Part shown: positions 1 to 9,082 of the stretch, in pieces | Position numbering within the stretch: the stretch's first letter is position 1 | How the letters are laid out: every line of letters starts with the position of its first letter | Assembly: GCF_022565475.1 (NCBI RefSeq) | Contig: NZ_JAIUMR010000001.1 | Coordinates: 310,001-374,000, forward strand | From: Aliidiomarina sp. | GTDB taxonomy: Bacteria > Pseudomonadota > Gammaproteobacteria > Enterobacterales > Alteromonadaceae | Reading direction: 5' to 3' | Length of the DNA: 64,000 nucleotides | Notes under the pieces: model-generated | What the model was told of the DNA's origin: nothing | What the model saw: only the letters and a program-made list of their open reading frames with translations | The model's database searches: none | Position numbers and translations under genes: made by a program

Positions 1-1
1 A

Positions 2-2107
2 GCGGGTAAACTCTCAGCTGAAGAACAAGCGTTCTTAGACGGCCCGTGTGACGAAGTGTGTGCCATGTTGGACGACTGGAAAGCGACCCATGAACTGGCG
101 GACATGCCTGAAGATGTGTGGCAATACCTGAAAGACAACAAGTTTTTCGCCATGATCATCAAGAAAGAGTATGGCGGTCTTGAGTTTTCGGCCTACGCTC
201 AGTCACGCGTCTTGCAAAAACTTGCTGGCCACTCGACTATTCTCGCCAGTACGGTTGGTGTTCCTAACTCATTAGGTCCAGGTGAACTCCTGCAACACTA
301 CGGCACTAAAGCACAGCAAGATTATTATTTGCCGCGCTTAGCCACGGGTGAAGAAATTCCGTGTTTTGCTCTGACTAGCCCAGAAGCCGGCTCAGATGCA
401 GGCTCAATTCCTGACACGGGCATTGTCTGCAAAGGCGAATGGGAAGGCAAAGAAGTTGTTGGTATTCGTCTGAATTTCAACAAACGCTACATTACCCTTG
501 CACCAATTGCGACTGTGGTTGGTTTAGCATTTAAAATGTACGATCCGGACGGCCTGATTGGCGAGCAAGAAGACATTGGTATTACCTGTGCCTTGTTGCC
601 GCGCGATATTAAAGGCATGACCATTGGTCGTCGTCACTTACCGTTGAACGTGCCATTCCATAATGGTCCAATTCAAGGTGAAGACGTCTTCATCCCGATG
701 GACTTCATCATTGGTGGCCAAGCAATGGCAGGTAAAGGCTGGCGCATGCTGATGGAGTGTCTCTCCGTCGGCCGTGTGATCACACTGCCATCGAACAGTG
801 CTGGTGGCGCCAAGTCATTAGCATTAGTGACCGGTGCCTATGCCCGCATTCGTCGCCAGTTCAAATTACCGATTGGTAAAATGGAGGGTGTCGAAGAAGC
901 GTTGGCGCGCATTGGCGGTAACGCTTACTTAATGGACGCAGTGACTAAATTCTCAACCGCCGGTCTTGACCAAGGTGAGAAGCCGTCAGTGATTTCTGCC
1001 ATTTCCAAATACCACATGACTGAGAAACTCCGTCAATGTATGAACGACGCGATGGACGTTCATGGTGGTAAAGGGATTTGTTTAGGTCCAAACAACTATC
1101 TTGGCCGAGGCTACCAAGGCACACCGGTTGCTATTACAGTTGAGGGTGCAAACATTTTGACCCGTAGCTTAATGATCTACGGCCAAGGCGCGATTCGCTG
1201 CCATCCTTATGTGTTAGAAGAAATGGAAGCGGCTGCGGTACCTGGTAAAGAAGGCCTTGATCGTTTCGACAAAGCACTGTTTGGTCATATCGGCTTTGTG
1301 TTTAGTAACTTTGTTCGTTCTCTTTGGTTAGGTTTAACTGGCGCGCGTTTCACCGCCGCTCCTGCCAACGACAGTACGGCGCATTATTATCGCCAAATGA
1401 CACGCTTTAGCTCAAACCTGGCACTGATGTCAGACGTCGCAATGGGTGTGTTGGGTGGCGAGTTAAAACGCCGTGAGCGCTTGTCGGCGCGTTTAGGCGA
1501 CATGCTGAGCTACCTATTTATCGGTTCAGCAATTCTGAAACGCTTTGAAGACGATGGCCGTCCTGCTGACGATTTACCACTCGTCCACTGGGCGATGCAA
1601 GATAGCTTAAACAAGTTACAGCAAAGCCAGCTTGAGTTCCTCGAGAACTTCGGTGCCATTGGCTCAGTCCTGAAAGGTATCATGTTCCCGTTTGGCCGCA
1701 TCGTTAAAGCGCCAAGTGACAAGCTTGGCCACAAAATCAGCCGCATGCTGATGGAGCCAAATGCAACTCGTGCGCGCTTAGGTGAAGGTCAATTCTTGTC
1801 TGAGAAAGGTCCGTTTGGCTATGTTGAGCAAGTCCTGCGTGACATTATTGCCATCGAACCACTGCACGACAAAGTACAAAAAGCAGCTGGCGAGCGCTTA
1901 CCTTTCATGCGTTTACATGAAATTGGCTTGAAAGGGAAAGAGCTTGGCGTCCTCAGCGACGAAGAGGTTGCACTGTTTAAACGTGCGGAAGAAGGTCGTT
2001 TACGTGTGATCAATGTCGATGACTTTGACCCAGCGGATTTACTGGCAGGTCAAGCCGCACGCGACTATGCGTTAGCACAGGTCGGCAAAGAAAAGTCAGT
2101 GGCTTAA
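2..2107 (+). CDS. fadE: Acyl-CoA dehydrogenase FadE (5' end outside window)
   Basis: Catalyses the FAD-dependent first step of fatty acid beta-oxidation, acyl-CoA to trans-2-enoyl-CoA. The reading frame is open from base 2, so the gene starts upstream; the ATG at 56 is internal, because codons before it ([17 protein letters not shown]) already match FadE. About 700 of the usual 810-820 residues are present. Family blocks seen are [34 protein letters not shown] and [13 protein letters not shown] in the N-terminal and middle domains, and [10 protein letters not shown], which holds the presumed catalytic glutamate. The long C-terminal extension is typical of FadE rather than of short acyl-CoA dehydrogenases. 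A strong terminator follows 41 bases after the stop. Identification is firm. Confidence 0.96.
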   Translation, partial: AGKLSAEEQAFLDGPCDEVCAMLDDWKATHELADMPEDVWQYLKDNKFFAMIIKKEYGGLEFSAYAQSRVLQKLAGHSTILASTVGVPNSLGPGELLQHYGTKAQQDYYLPRLATGEEIPCFALTSPEAGSDAGSIPDTGIVCKGEWEGKEVVGIRLNFNKRYITLAPIATVVGLAFKMYDPDGLIGEQEDIGITCALLPRDIKGMTIGRRHLPLNVPFHNGPIQGEDVFIPMDFIIGGQAMAGKGWRMLMECLSVGRVITLPSNSAGGAKSLALVTGAYARIRRQFKLPIGKMEGVEEALARIGGNAYLMDAVTKFSTAGLDQGEKPSVISAISKYHMTEKLRQCMNDAMDVHGGKGICLGPNNYLGRGYQGTPVAITVEGANILTRSLMIYGQGAIRCHPYVLEEMEAAAVPGKEGLDRFDKALFGHIGFVFSNFVRSLWLGLTGARFTAAPANDSTAHYYRQMTRFSSNLALMSDVAMGVLGGELKRRERLSARLGDMLSYLFIGSAILKRFEDDGRPADDLPLVHWAMQDSLNKLQQSQLEFLENFGAIGSVLKGIMFPFGRIVKAPSDKLGHKISRMLMEPNATRARLGEGQFLSEKGPFGYVEQVLRDIIAIEPLHDKVQKAAGERLPFMRLHEIGLKGKELGVLSDEEVALFKRAEEGRLRVINVDDFDPADLLAGQAARDYALAQVGKEKSVA

Positions 2108-2148
2108 TCCGCGGCGGTTATAGCAACCACCGCAAGAGCCAAAAACAA

Positions 2149-2185
2149 AAACGCTGGCCGGTTAATAACCGCCAGCGTTTTTTTT
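2149..2185 (+). terminator. Rho-independent terminator of fadE
   Basis: A GC-rich stem (ACGCTGG paired with CCAGCGT) continues into an inner stem (CGGTT paired with AACCG) with one bulged C, and is followed by eight T. It lies just after the fadE stop and points the same way. Confidence 0.9.
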
Positions 2186-2259
2186 ATCGTCATGACTCGG
2201 GGAGTTTAAAAAGTAAAGAAACAGTAAACCAAGTCGCATTACTGCCAAATTACTTTAAA

Positions 2260-2351
2260 GTGAATCTTGCCGATCGCAATCAATCGTGCAACCCTGATTC
2301 GCTTGTCCAGCAAGCGACTTCTCTACGCCCCAACCTTTGGGGCGTTTTTTT
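2260..2351 (+). ncRNA. Candidate small RNA or orphan transcript end
   Basis: This noncoding stretch holds two consecutive hairpins on the + strand: CGCTTG-TCCAG-CAAGCG at 2300-2316, and ACGCCCC/GGGGCGT at 2325-2345 running into seven T. The fadE transcript already has its own terminator about 140 bases earlier, so a second + strand terminator with no + strand gene before it suggests a short independent RNA of roughly 80-100 bases. I found no convincing promoter; AT-rich sequence at 2251-2262 could hold a -10 box. It could instead be a back-up fadE terminator. The 5' end given is a guess. Confidence 0.3.
2325..2351 (+). terminator. Rho-independent terminator, + strand
   Basis: Perfect 7-bp stem ACGCCCC/GGGGCGT with loop AACCTTT, followed by seven T. 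On the opposite strand no T-run follows, so it does not serve the leftward thioesterase gene whose stop codon lies three bases away. Confidence 0.75.
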
Positions 2352-2353
2352 AT

Positions 2354-2929
2354 CTAGGCGTCGCGCGATAACTCGCGCTGAATTTCCCGATCTTTACGAG
2401 CTTGCGCTGACAAAGCATCCAAGGTTTTTCGCCATGCTTCCACCCACTCAGGCAATGCTGGCGACTGCAAATGTCCATGCCCAGTTTCGGCAATCAAGTC
2501 TTCGGGGCTAAGACCACCCTTCTTTTTGCTCCAGAACATACCGCGGATGACAATCAAAGCGGCGACTCGATTTTCTTTATCGAGAACTTTATGCTCTAGA
2601 AAAGCCCACTTCTCGTCCCAACCCAGTAAACGCGATTCAATGTAAAACCGATCGAACGCTTTGAGCTGGCGAATATAACGCGCGTTCACATCGCCAATGA
2701 CCGGAATGAAACCTTTTTTACGAGCTACATCCCATGCGCCACTGCGAAAAAACCAGTCAACTCGGCCGAGATCTGCGAAGCTCAAATAGCGCCCGTTGTT
2801 CACGTGCATGTTTAAATCAAGGTCATTTGGAAACACCCTAGATCGAACACGGAGCGTATCAAACGCTCCGCATCGAGGCTGTTTCCGACGTCGAAAGAGA
2901 ATCCACAACAGTCGAAGTAAAAGATTCAT
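2354..2929 (-). CDS. Hotdog-fold acyl-CoA thioesterase family protein
   Basis: 191 residues. A hydrophobic N-terminus with basic residues (LLLRLLWILFRRRKQ) is followed by a hotdog domain resembling 4-hydroxybenzoyl-CoA thioesterase and THEM6-type proteins: DLDLNMHVNNGRYLSFADLGR (split here as NDLDLNMHVNN and GRYLSFADLGR) carries the conserved N-H-V-N-N-G-R-Y block at about residues 41-48. The family hydrolyses acyl-CoA esters; the substrate here is unknown. The gene starts 9 bases after the 2OG-oxygenase gene on the same strand, with an AAGG ribosome site, so the two are probably cotranscribed. The arginine-rich start could anchor the protein at the membrane, which is inference. Confidence 0.75.
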   Translation of the reverse strand: MNLLLRLLWILFRRRKQPRCGAFDTLRVRSRVFPNDLDLNMHVNNGRYLSFADLGRVDWFFRSGAWDVARKKGFIPVIGDVNARYIRQLKAFDRFYIESRLLGWDEKWAFLEHKVLDKENRVAALIVIRGMFWSKKKGGLSPEDLIAETGHGHLQSPALPEWVEAWRKTLDALSAQARKDREIQRELSRDA

Positions 2930-2938
2930 GCCACTGCC

Positions 2939-3871
2939 TTATTTGACCAACCCGATTTCACGTAATCGCTCCATCAAATAATCATCAGCGGTAATTGGTG
3001 GCCATTTCACCGGATTCTCGTCCGTTACACATTGTGGTAATGCTTCAATCACAACATCTGGATTGAAGTGCAAGAAAAACGGAATTGAATAGCGCGAAAC
3101 TTCGTTAAATGGTGCCGGCGGATTAACCACGCGATGCGTCGTTGACGGCAGAACACCATTAGTTAAACGCTGTAACATATCACCCACGTTACAAATAATC
3201 GCACCTTCCAAAATAGTGACTGGAATCCACTCACCTGATTTCGAAAGCACTTCTAAGCCGGGCTCGCGTGAGCCAATCAACAAGGTAATAACGTTAATGT
3301 CTTCGTGCGCTGCTGCACGCACCGATGGTGTTCCTTTATCAACGATTGGCGGATAATGCAGTGGACGTAAAATTGAATTGCCTTTATTCACACGCGTGCG
3401 GAAGTAGTCACGCGGTTGACCTAAGTACACCGCAATCCCTTCTAATACTTGATTACCTAGTTCATCGAGTGCAGCGAAAAGTTCGGTCGTCGTTGTTTTG
3501 AACGACGGTAGCTCTTGCGGCCATACGTTAGGCACCAAACCTGGGTAGTCCGTATCATTATCAACTTCACGACCGACATGCCAAAACTCTTTTAAGTCAA
3601 CATGCTTGGCATCTTTCGCGATCTCAGTACCGAACGGGGTGTAACCACGAGCACCACCTAAGCCCGGCTTGTGATATTGCTTTTTCACTTGCTCGGGTAA
3701 ATCGAAAAGCTCGCGAGTCGCGTCAAGGGCGCGGTGAATTGTCTCACTCGGGATGCCATGATTGGTTAATGCGACAAAACCATTCACCTCATAACCTTCA
3801 CCGATGGTTTGAACAAACTTAGCAAAGTCGGACTGAAATACCGACATGTCAACATGTGGGATTGATTGCAT
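2939..3871 (-). CDS. 2-oxoglutarate/Fe(II)-dependent oxygenase, isopenicillin N synthase-like
   Basis: 310 residues from the ATG at 3871; an in-frame TTG two codons earlier is less likely because an AGG site sits about 9 bases before the ATG. The N-terminal DIOX_N part contains VALTNHGIPSE. The catalytic jelly roll shows the iron-binding H-x-D in AAHEDINVITLL, the distal histidine in STTHRVVNP, and the arginine beside it that binds 2-oxoglutarate. Members oxidise small molecules using Fe(II), O2 and 2-oxoglutarate. The substrate cannot be read from the sequence; the thioesterase directly downstream suggests an acyl or lipid-like substrate, but this is speculative. Confidence 0.85.
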   Translation of the reverse strand: MQSIPHVDMSVFQSDFAKFVQTIGEGYEVNGFVALTNHGIPSETIHRALDATRELFDLPEQVKKQYHKPGLGGARGYTPFGTEIAKDAKHVDLKEFWHVGREVDNDTDYPGLVPNVWPQELPSFKTTTTELFAALDELGNQVLEGIAVYLGQPRDYFRTRVNKGNSILRPLHYPPIVDKGTPSVRAAAHEDINVITLLIGSREPGLEVLSKSGEWIPVTILEGAIICNVGDMLQRLTNGVLPSTTHRVVNPPAPFNEVSRYSIPFFLHFNPDVVIEALPQCVTDENPVKWPPITADDYLMERLREIGLVK

Positions 3872-4040
3872 GAACAAGTGCCTAATAAATAATCAATTAA
3901 AAACCTGACGAATCTGTTAATACTTTGTAACATATTCATCAATGAAGTTAATCGGATTTTACCACAGATTCGTTTAGTATCACGAATAGCAGTCGTGTTT
4001 TTACGCCTCGCTTTTCCGCATCAACAACAGGAAAATAATA

Positions 4041-7000
4041 ATGACTAGAAATACCAGCCAGAAATTAAAGCTGAGCTTAGTCGCCGGAGCTGTGCTCTCG
4101 GTGGTCTCAGTGAGCGTTTTCGCCAGTGGGTTTGAGCAAATTCAACCACGTGATGGTTTTAATGCCACCGAAGTCGTGTCACCTATGGTCGACAAAGAGA
4201 AGAGCCTTCGTACGCTTGAATTTGCTGAGGCAAATTACCTAATTATCGAGTTAGAGCATCAACCGGTCGCTACCTATCGCGGCGGTATTGAAGGTTATGC
4301 AGCGACTGCACCCCGTGCAGGCATGAGCCCGAGTGAAATTGTTAGCTCCGCAGCAGCTGCAAGCTACCAACAGTTTCTTCAAAGCGAGCAAGCCGCGTTT
4401 GTCAGCCAACTCTCGAATGTGCTGCCGGGTGTAAGTTTTGTTCAAGGCTTTCAAGGCCTGACGAACTCCGTTGTTGTCGAAGCGCCTAATTCTGCAAAAG
4501 CGCGCGCTGAGATCGCCCGCATGCCAGGCGTTAAGCGCGTGTTTCAAAATGAGCGTTTCTTCGCTCAAATGGATGCATCGAATAGCTTGATCAACTCGCA
4601 AGCTGCATGGGATATGGTTGGTAGTCGCGCTGAAGCCGGCAAAGGTGTCCGTGTTGCAGTCATCGATAGCGGTATTCTTCCTAATCATCCAATGTTCGCC
4701 GGTAACGGCTTCAGCGCTCCAGATTCACTGCCCGGTAACGATTACTGTGCCACAACTGAGCCAGAATTTTGTAACGACAAGTTAATTGTCGCCCGCAGTT
4801 TCCCTCCTGCGAATACTGGGACTTTGCATCCGCAAGAAACCGTCACGCCACATGATTTAAGCGGCCACGGTACCCACGTTGCCGGTACGAGTTCAGGAAA
4901 CTTAGTCAGCACCACCCATGAAGGTGTTGCCTTAAGCTTTTCCGGGGTTGCTCCGGGCTCTTATGTCATGGCCTACAAAGCACTATTCGTCGGTACCGAT
5001 GGTCGTGCCACTGGCTTTAGTAATCAGCTTGCAGCCGCACTTGAAGCCGCTTTCTTTGATGGCGCGGACGTCATTAACAACTCTTGGGGTGGCGGTGCTG
5101 GGACACATCCTTCAGCGAGCCCTTACCCACCGATTTTTGAAGCCTTAGAAAGTTTAAATGTTGTGGTGGTAACGTCTGCCGGTAACTCAGGTCCGGGTGA
5201 TAAAACCATCGGCTGTCCTGCCTGTGCCGAATCCGGCATTGCAGTTGCAAATACGCAAACTGGCCGTACATTTGGCGCACCATTCCGTGCATCTGGCATT
5301 GAAGTCAATGCCGCGATTGCAAGTGGTGATTTTAACCTCGACGAACCCATTTCTGGCCCGTGGATGCCTGTTTCTGAAGCATTAACCGAAGAGTCAGAAG
5401 GCGATGTCCTCGCCTGTTCAGACTTCGGCGATGAAACCTTGTTCGATGGCCATATTGTCATGGTTCAACGTGGTGAATGTTCATTCATAGACAAAGCAAC
5501 CAATATTCAAAATGCTGGTGCAATTGGCATGGTTGTCTACAACAACGCAGCCGGTGCCTTTGGTATGGCGATGGAAGGCACAACACTGCCGAGTATTGCC
5601 ATTCCGCAAAGCGCAGGTGAAGCTATGATTGGCGCTTGGTCACAGGGTGACACAGCAACCATGAACCCAGCCCAGCAGCTTATCAATGCGACCAATGTGG
5701 ATATCATGGCAGCCACGAGCTCGCGTGGACCAAACGGTGATGCATCATTCTTGAAGCCAGATGTCGCTGCCCCAGGTACCAATATTTTATCGGCTTACCC
5801 AACGGCCAGTGGTTACGGTGCTATTTCGGGTACCAGTATGGCTAGCCCTCACGTGGCCGGTGCTGCGGCACTACTGCGTCAATTACGTCCGGAACTTGAT
5901 GCCTATCAGATTAAATCCGTACTGATGACCTCAAGTAACCCGAATGTTCGTATGCAAAATGCTCAAGACCTAGCAACACCATTCGCCATGGGTGCGGGTC
6001 GCTTAGACATTGAAGCTGCACTAGGTACTGCCATTGCATTTGACACTGCATCGATTGCATCAACTGCATGTGCACCAACCTGTTCTTTCGATCGCACCAT
6101 CACCAACTTGATGGGTGAAACAACAGAGTGGACCTTCAGCTATGTGCCGTACAATAGCCATACGATGGTTCATTTTGATAACGAAGACGTCATGATTGAT
6201 GCCAATGGAACGGCTGAAATTAATATCGAGATTGACACGACTTATGCCCCTGAAGGTTGGCAGTTCGGTCATATTGTTGCCACCGATCGTGCTGGTCACT
6301 ACGCCACAGCGATTGTACCTTTCGCGGTTCACGCCGTGAAATCTGACAATAGCCAACTCGTGAGCACCTCGGTGACTTCTGGTCCGGTGCAAGCAGGTGA
6401 GAGTGTCACGATTGAATCTCGCGTTAATGGTGAAGACATTGACGGTGCTGTTGAAATTACCGTTGAACTTCCAGATAACGTTTTATTGGTAGCTGACAGC
6501 ATTACTGCCGACGAAGTGAATGCCAGCCGCACGAGTTTAACCGTAGCTGCAGATCAACGTTCATTTACATGGGTCGGTGAAATGCTCGATGGTACTGCTG
6601 CCACAGATCTTAGCGCAGCGAACCTACCATCGAACCTCAACGGTCGTTCATTGACAGAGATTTTATCAAGTCCTCCGCAATCATTCGGTTGCTCGGAAGG
6701 TTGTGATGATGAACGTCTTACACTGACCGTCAGTGGCGTTGGCGGATTTAACTATAATGGCGTGAACTATGATCAGGTCCAGATTAGTCCGAACGGCTTC
6801 CTGAATGCTGGTGATCAAAGCCACAATGGTTCTTTCCAACCACAAACCATGCCGGATAGCACACCACCGAATAACGTGCTGGCACCTCTCTGGGCTGATT
6901 TTGCCTTAGGTGGCGATCTGGGTGGTGAAATCTACTTTGCTGCCGTCACCATCGGTGGTGATCAGTGGCTGATGGTTGAGTGGAATGAAATTCGTTATTG

Positions 7001-8006
7001 CGAAGGATGGACTGCAGCAACAGGTTGTATCCCAAGTGACGATCACTATACGTTCGCACTGTGGAGCAACATCACGACCGGTGAGCAGTACTTCAACTAT
7101 ATCGACATTCCAAGCACCTTGCCTTCTGAAGCGCGTATCGGCTTCGAAGACGCTGCAGGTACTGTTGGTTTCAACTATACCGGTTCAATCAGCAGCGGTG
7201 ATGTCCGTCAAGTGAGCCTCACTCCGGCTGATTCGTTTGTCAATCTGACCTATCAAGGTACTGCTGGTCTAATGGGTGTTGCGCCAGCGTTAACGGCTGA
7301 GGGCACACCAAATACGCCAGTCACAATCCCTGTTGGTGAAGGGTTTAGCGCGGCTGATGAGCGTGCGTTAGGTCATGTCACGGTTGCCAACGATGGCGTT
7401 GAATACTCTGCATTTGTGCCAGTCTCTGTCGAAGCCGGCGAAAGCTTGAGTGCGGAAGTAGTTGGACAAGCCTCGAGCGGTGTTGCGAGCATCAGCAACG
7501 GTGAGCTAACCTTTACCGGTGCATCTGGCCGCGGCGGTGACTTCACGTTCACCTATCGCTTAGTCGACAGCGCAGGTCGATTCACCATGCCAGGCGAAGT
7601 GACGGTGACCATTGAAAACTCGGCACCGGTTGCAGCTGCATCTGCTTCGGCAACAGCAGCAAGCGCTGGTGACACCGTCAACCTGAGTGCTGCCGGAAGT
7701 TCTGATCCGGATGGCGACCCGTTAACGTACAGCTGGCGTCAAGTAAGCGGTCCAACTGCGGAAATGAACAACACCAGTTCATCGACAGCAAGTTTCATCG
7801 CACCGAAATCAGGCTCTGCTTCGACGTTAGTCTTCGAAGTCACCGTATCAGACGGTTCATTGTCTGACAGCGCACAAGTTTCGGTTGAACTTAACCGCTA
7901 CAGCAGCAAAAAGTGGTACGAAGGAAGTTTCGGCGCACTTGTTGTTTTACTCGGTTTACCACTCGTGTGGTTACGTCGTCGCAAGACGATTAAAATCGCG
8001 TCATAA
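4041..8006 (+). CDS. Secreted S8 subtilisin-like protease with PA, NIDO-like and PKD-like regions and a GlyGly-CTERM-like tail
   Basis: 1321-residue exported serine protease. A Sec signal peptide is followed by cleavage near VFA-SG (residue 28), then an I9-type propeptide at about 60-180. The triad is D209 in VAVIDSG, H276 in GHGTHVAGT and S599 in GTSMASPHVAG. A protease-associated insert occupies about 455-535. A domain at about 860-1053 resembles NIDO domains (VLAPLWADF and similar). A PKD/Ig-like domain (SSDPDGDPLTYSW) lies at about 1193-1286. The C-terminus is a short linker, EGSFG, a hydrophobic helix and RRRK: the architecture of GlyGly-CTERM sorting tails, though without the usual double glycine. 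Those tails are processed by rhombosortase, encoded 1 kb downstream. An AGGAAAA site precedes the ATG. Confidence 0.93.
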   Translation: MTRNTSQKLKLSLVAGAVLSVVSVSVFASGFEQIQPRDGFNATEVVSPMVDKEKSLRTLEFAEANYLIIELEHQPVATYRGGIEGYAATAPRAGMSPSEIVSSAAAASYQQFLQSEQAAFVSQLSNVLPGVSFVQGFQGLTNSVVVEAPNSAKARAEIARMPGVKRVFQNERFFAQMDASNSLINSQAAWDMVGSRAEAGKGVRVAVIDSGILPNHPMFAGNGFSAPDSLPGNDYCATTEPEFCNDKLIVARSFPPANTGTLHPQETVTPHDLSGHGTHVAGTSSGNLVSTTHEGVALSFSGVAPGSYVMAYKALFVGTDGRATGFSNQLAAALEAAFFDGADVINNSWGGGAGTHPSASPYPPIFEALESLNVVVVTSAGNSGPGDKTIGCPACAESGIAVANTQTGRTFGAPFRASGIEVNAAIASGDFNLDEPISGPWMPVSEALTEESEGDVLACSDFGDETLFDGHIVMVQRGECSFIDKATNIQNAGAIGMVVYNNAAGAFGMAMEGTTLPSIAIPQSAGEAMIGAWSQGDTATMNPAQQLINATNVDIMAATSSRGPNGDASFLKPDVAAPGTNILSAYPTASGYGAISGTSMASPHVAGAAALLRQLRPELDAYQIKSVLMTSSNPNVRMQNAQDLATPFAMGAGRLDIEAALGTAIAFDTASIASTACAPTCSFDRTITNLMGETTEWTFSYVPYNSHTMVHFDNEDVMIDANGTAEINIEIDTTYAPEGWQFGHIVATDRAGHYATAIVPFAVHAVKSDNSQLVSTSVTSGPVQAGESVTIESRVNGEDIDGAVEITVELPDNVLLVADSITADEVNASRTSLTVAADQRSFTWVGEMLDGTAATDLSAANLPSNLNGRSLTEILSSPPQSFGCSEGCDDERLTLTVSGVGGFNYNGVNYDQVQISPNGFLNAGDQSHNGSFQPQTMPDSTPPNNVLAPLWADFALGGDLGGEIYFAAVTIGGDQWLMVEWNEIRYCEGWTAATGCIPSDDHYTFALWSNITTGEQYFNYIDIPSTLPSEARIGFEDAAGTVGFNYTGSISSGDVRQVSLTPADSFVNLTYQGTAGLMGVAPALTAEGTPNTPVTIPVGEGFSAADERALGHVTVANDGVEYSAFVPVSVEAGESLSAEVVGQASSGVASISNGELTFTGASGRGGDFTFTYRLVDSAGRFTMPGEVTVTIENSAPVAAASASATAASAGDTVNLSAAGSSDPDGDPLTYSWRQVSGPTAEMNNTSSSTASFIAPKSGSASTLVFEVTVSDGSLSDSAQVSVELNRYSSKKWYEGSFGALVVLLGLPLVWLRRRKTIKIAS

Positions 8007-8032
8007 TCACCGAGTTTAATGTTAAGAACATC

Positions 8033-8060
8033 AAAAGGGGCTTGCGAGCCCCTTTTTTAT
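8033..8060 (+). terminator. Terminator after the subtilisin gene
   Basis: Stem AAAAGGGGCT/AGCCCCTTTT with tetraloop TGCG, ending in six T. It lies between the protease and the first lipoprotein gene, so the lipoproteins depend either on read-through or on a promoter hidden in about 45 bases. Confidence 0.88.
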
Positions 8061-8102
8061 AAACTAAACGATTATGAACACACCGATAAAAGGAAACGTT
8101 CA

Positions 8103-8540
8103 ATGAAAATGAATTCAATGCGTTTATTGATGCCCTTGAGTATGTTAATCGTGCTCGCGGCATGTTCACCAAGTTCCGATGAGCAGGTGATCGAAGTTAC
8201 CGAGAATGACCAACTGAGTGAAACGACCTTGAGTGAGCAAATCAGCGACAAGGCAGCGGAAATATTCCGTTTAGTAGGTAATCCACAAGCCGATCATCCG
8301 AACCAATGTCGAGCCATTGAGTTTGGTCGCAACGCCTGTGGTGGTCCTGCAAGCTGGTTGATCTATTCCACTGCAGTCACCGATGGCGAAACCATCGAAG
8401 CTTTAGTAGGCGAATACAATCAGCTCAGCGAAACCTATCAGCGCACTTTAGGTCAAGTCTCTGACTGTGCTGAGCTGGCCGAAATTCAATTGACAATTCG
8501 TGACGGAATTTGTGTTGGTACTGCACTGTCATATATGTAA
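8103..8540 (+). CDS. Small cysteine-containing lipoprotein, CGGP/WLIYS family, copy 1
   Basis: 145 residues from the ATG at 8103, chosen over an upstream in-frame ATG at 8019 because an AAAAGG site precedes it and it begins a proper lipoprotein signal (LIVLAAC, lipidated Cys21). I do not recognise a named function. The mature part has an acidic linker, then a domain with four cysteines: C in QCRAIEFG, C in NACGGP, C in SDCAEL and C in DGIC. The core reads CGGPASWLIYSTAVTD followed by LVGEYNQLSETY. By hand alignment it shares 31 of 72 core positions with the next gene. Four conserved cysteines suggest two disulfides in the periplasm or at the cell surface. Its position next to an exported protease and a rhombosortase suggests a linked role, which is inference. 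Confidence 0.8.
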   Translation: MKMNSMRLLMPLSMLIVLAACSPSSDEQVIEVTENDQLSETTLSEQISDKAAEIFRLVGNPQADHPNQCRAIEFGRNACGGPASWLIYSTAVTDGETIEALVGEYNQLSETYQRTLGQVSDCAELAEIQLTIRDGICVGTALSYM

Positions 8541-8584
8541 CAGTTTGATTTAGATACGGGTAGAACCGAGATAGGAGTTATTCA

Positions 8585-9082
8585 ATGGCTGTAAAACCGC
8601 TGCAGTTCACCTTCGCTGCATTAAGCGCACTTATATTGTCTGCCTGCGTTGATAGCCAACAACTAGCCGACTATGAAAATGCTCAAACCGATGAAAGCGG
8701 CTATCAGCTGATCGACGTCGCCTTTGTCCAGCACCTCGACCAAATTCTAAACGAAGATCGTGAAGTGGACGCAAGCGATATTGAATTGCTCAATAAAGAG
8801 ATTAACGCTTTAGTCGCCATACCAACGGCGGAGAATGTCCAAGCATGTGCAGTAGTCGGTTATGGCAGCAAACCCTGTGGCGGCCCGAGTCGATGGTTAA
8901 TCTATTCGCGACAAGTCACAGATGACGAGGTATTACTGCCTCTGGTCGAGCGTTATAACCGCCTCACTGAACAGTATAATCAGCAAGAAGGTATGATGTC
9001 CGACTGCGCCATGCTAGAGCCGGTACAGCCACAACTAATTAATGGTGTTTGCGCTGCTGGCTCGCGACACTTATCTGAATAA
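8585..9082 (+). CDS. Small cysteine-containing lipoprotein, CGGP/WLIYS family, copy 2
   Basis: 165 residues, with a TAGGAG ribosome site, 44 bases after copy 1 and surely its tandem paralogue. The signal ends in a lipobox (LILSAC, Cys21). The domain keeps the four cysteines in ACAVVGYG, KPCGGP, SDCAML and NGVC, and the core CGGPSRWLIYSRQVTDDE plus LVERYNRLTEQYN. The region between lipid anchor and domain is longer than in copy 1 and predicted helical (DASDIELLNKEINALV). Function unknown. The last 44 bases overlap the 3' end of the convergent rhombosortase gene. Confidence 0.8.
   Translation: MAVKPLQFTFAALSALILSACVDSQQLADYENAQTDESGYQLIDVAFVQHLDQILNEDREVDASDIELLNKEINALVAIPTAENVQACAVVGYGSKPCGGPSRWLIYSRQVTDDEVLLPLVERYNRLTEQYNQQEGMMSDCAMLEPVQPQLINGVCAAGSRHLSE

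Noticed and set aside
2260-2511. 83-codon + strand frame
   Set aside because: Runs through two terminator-type hairpins and antisense to the thioesterase gene; no protein features.
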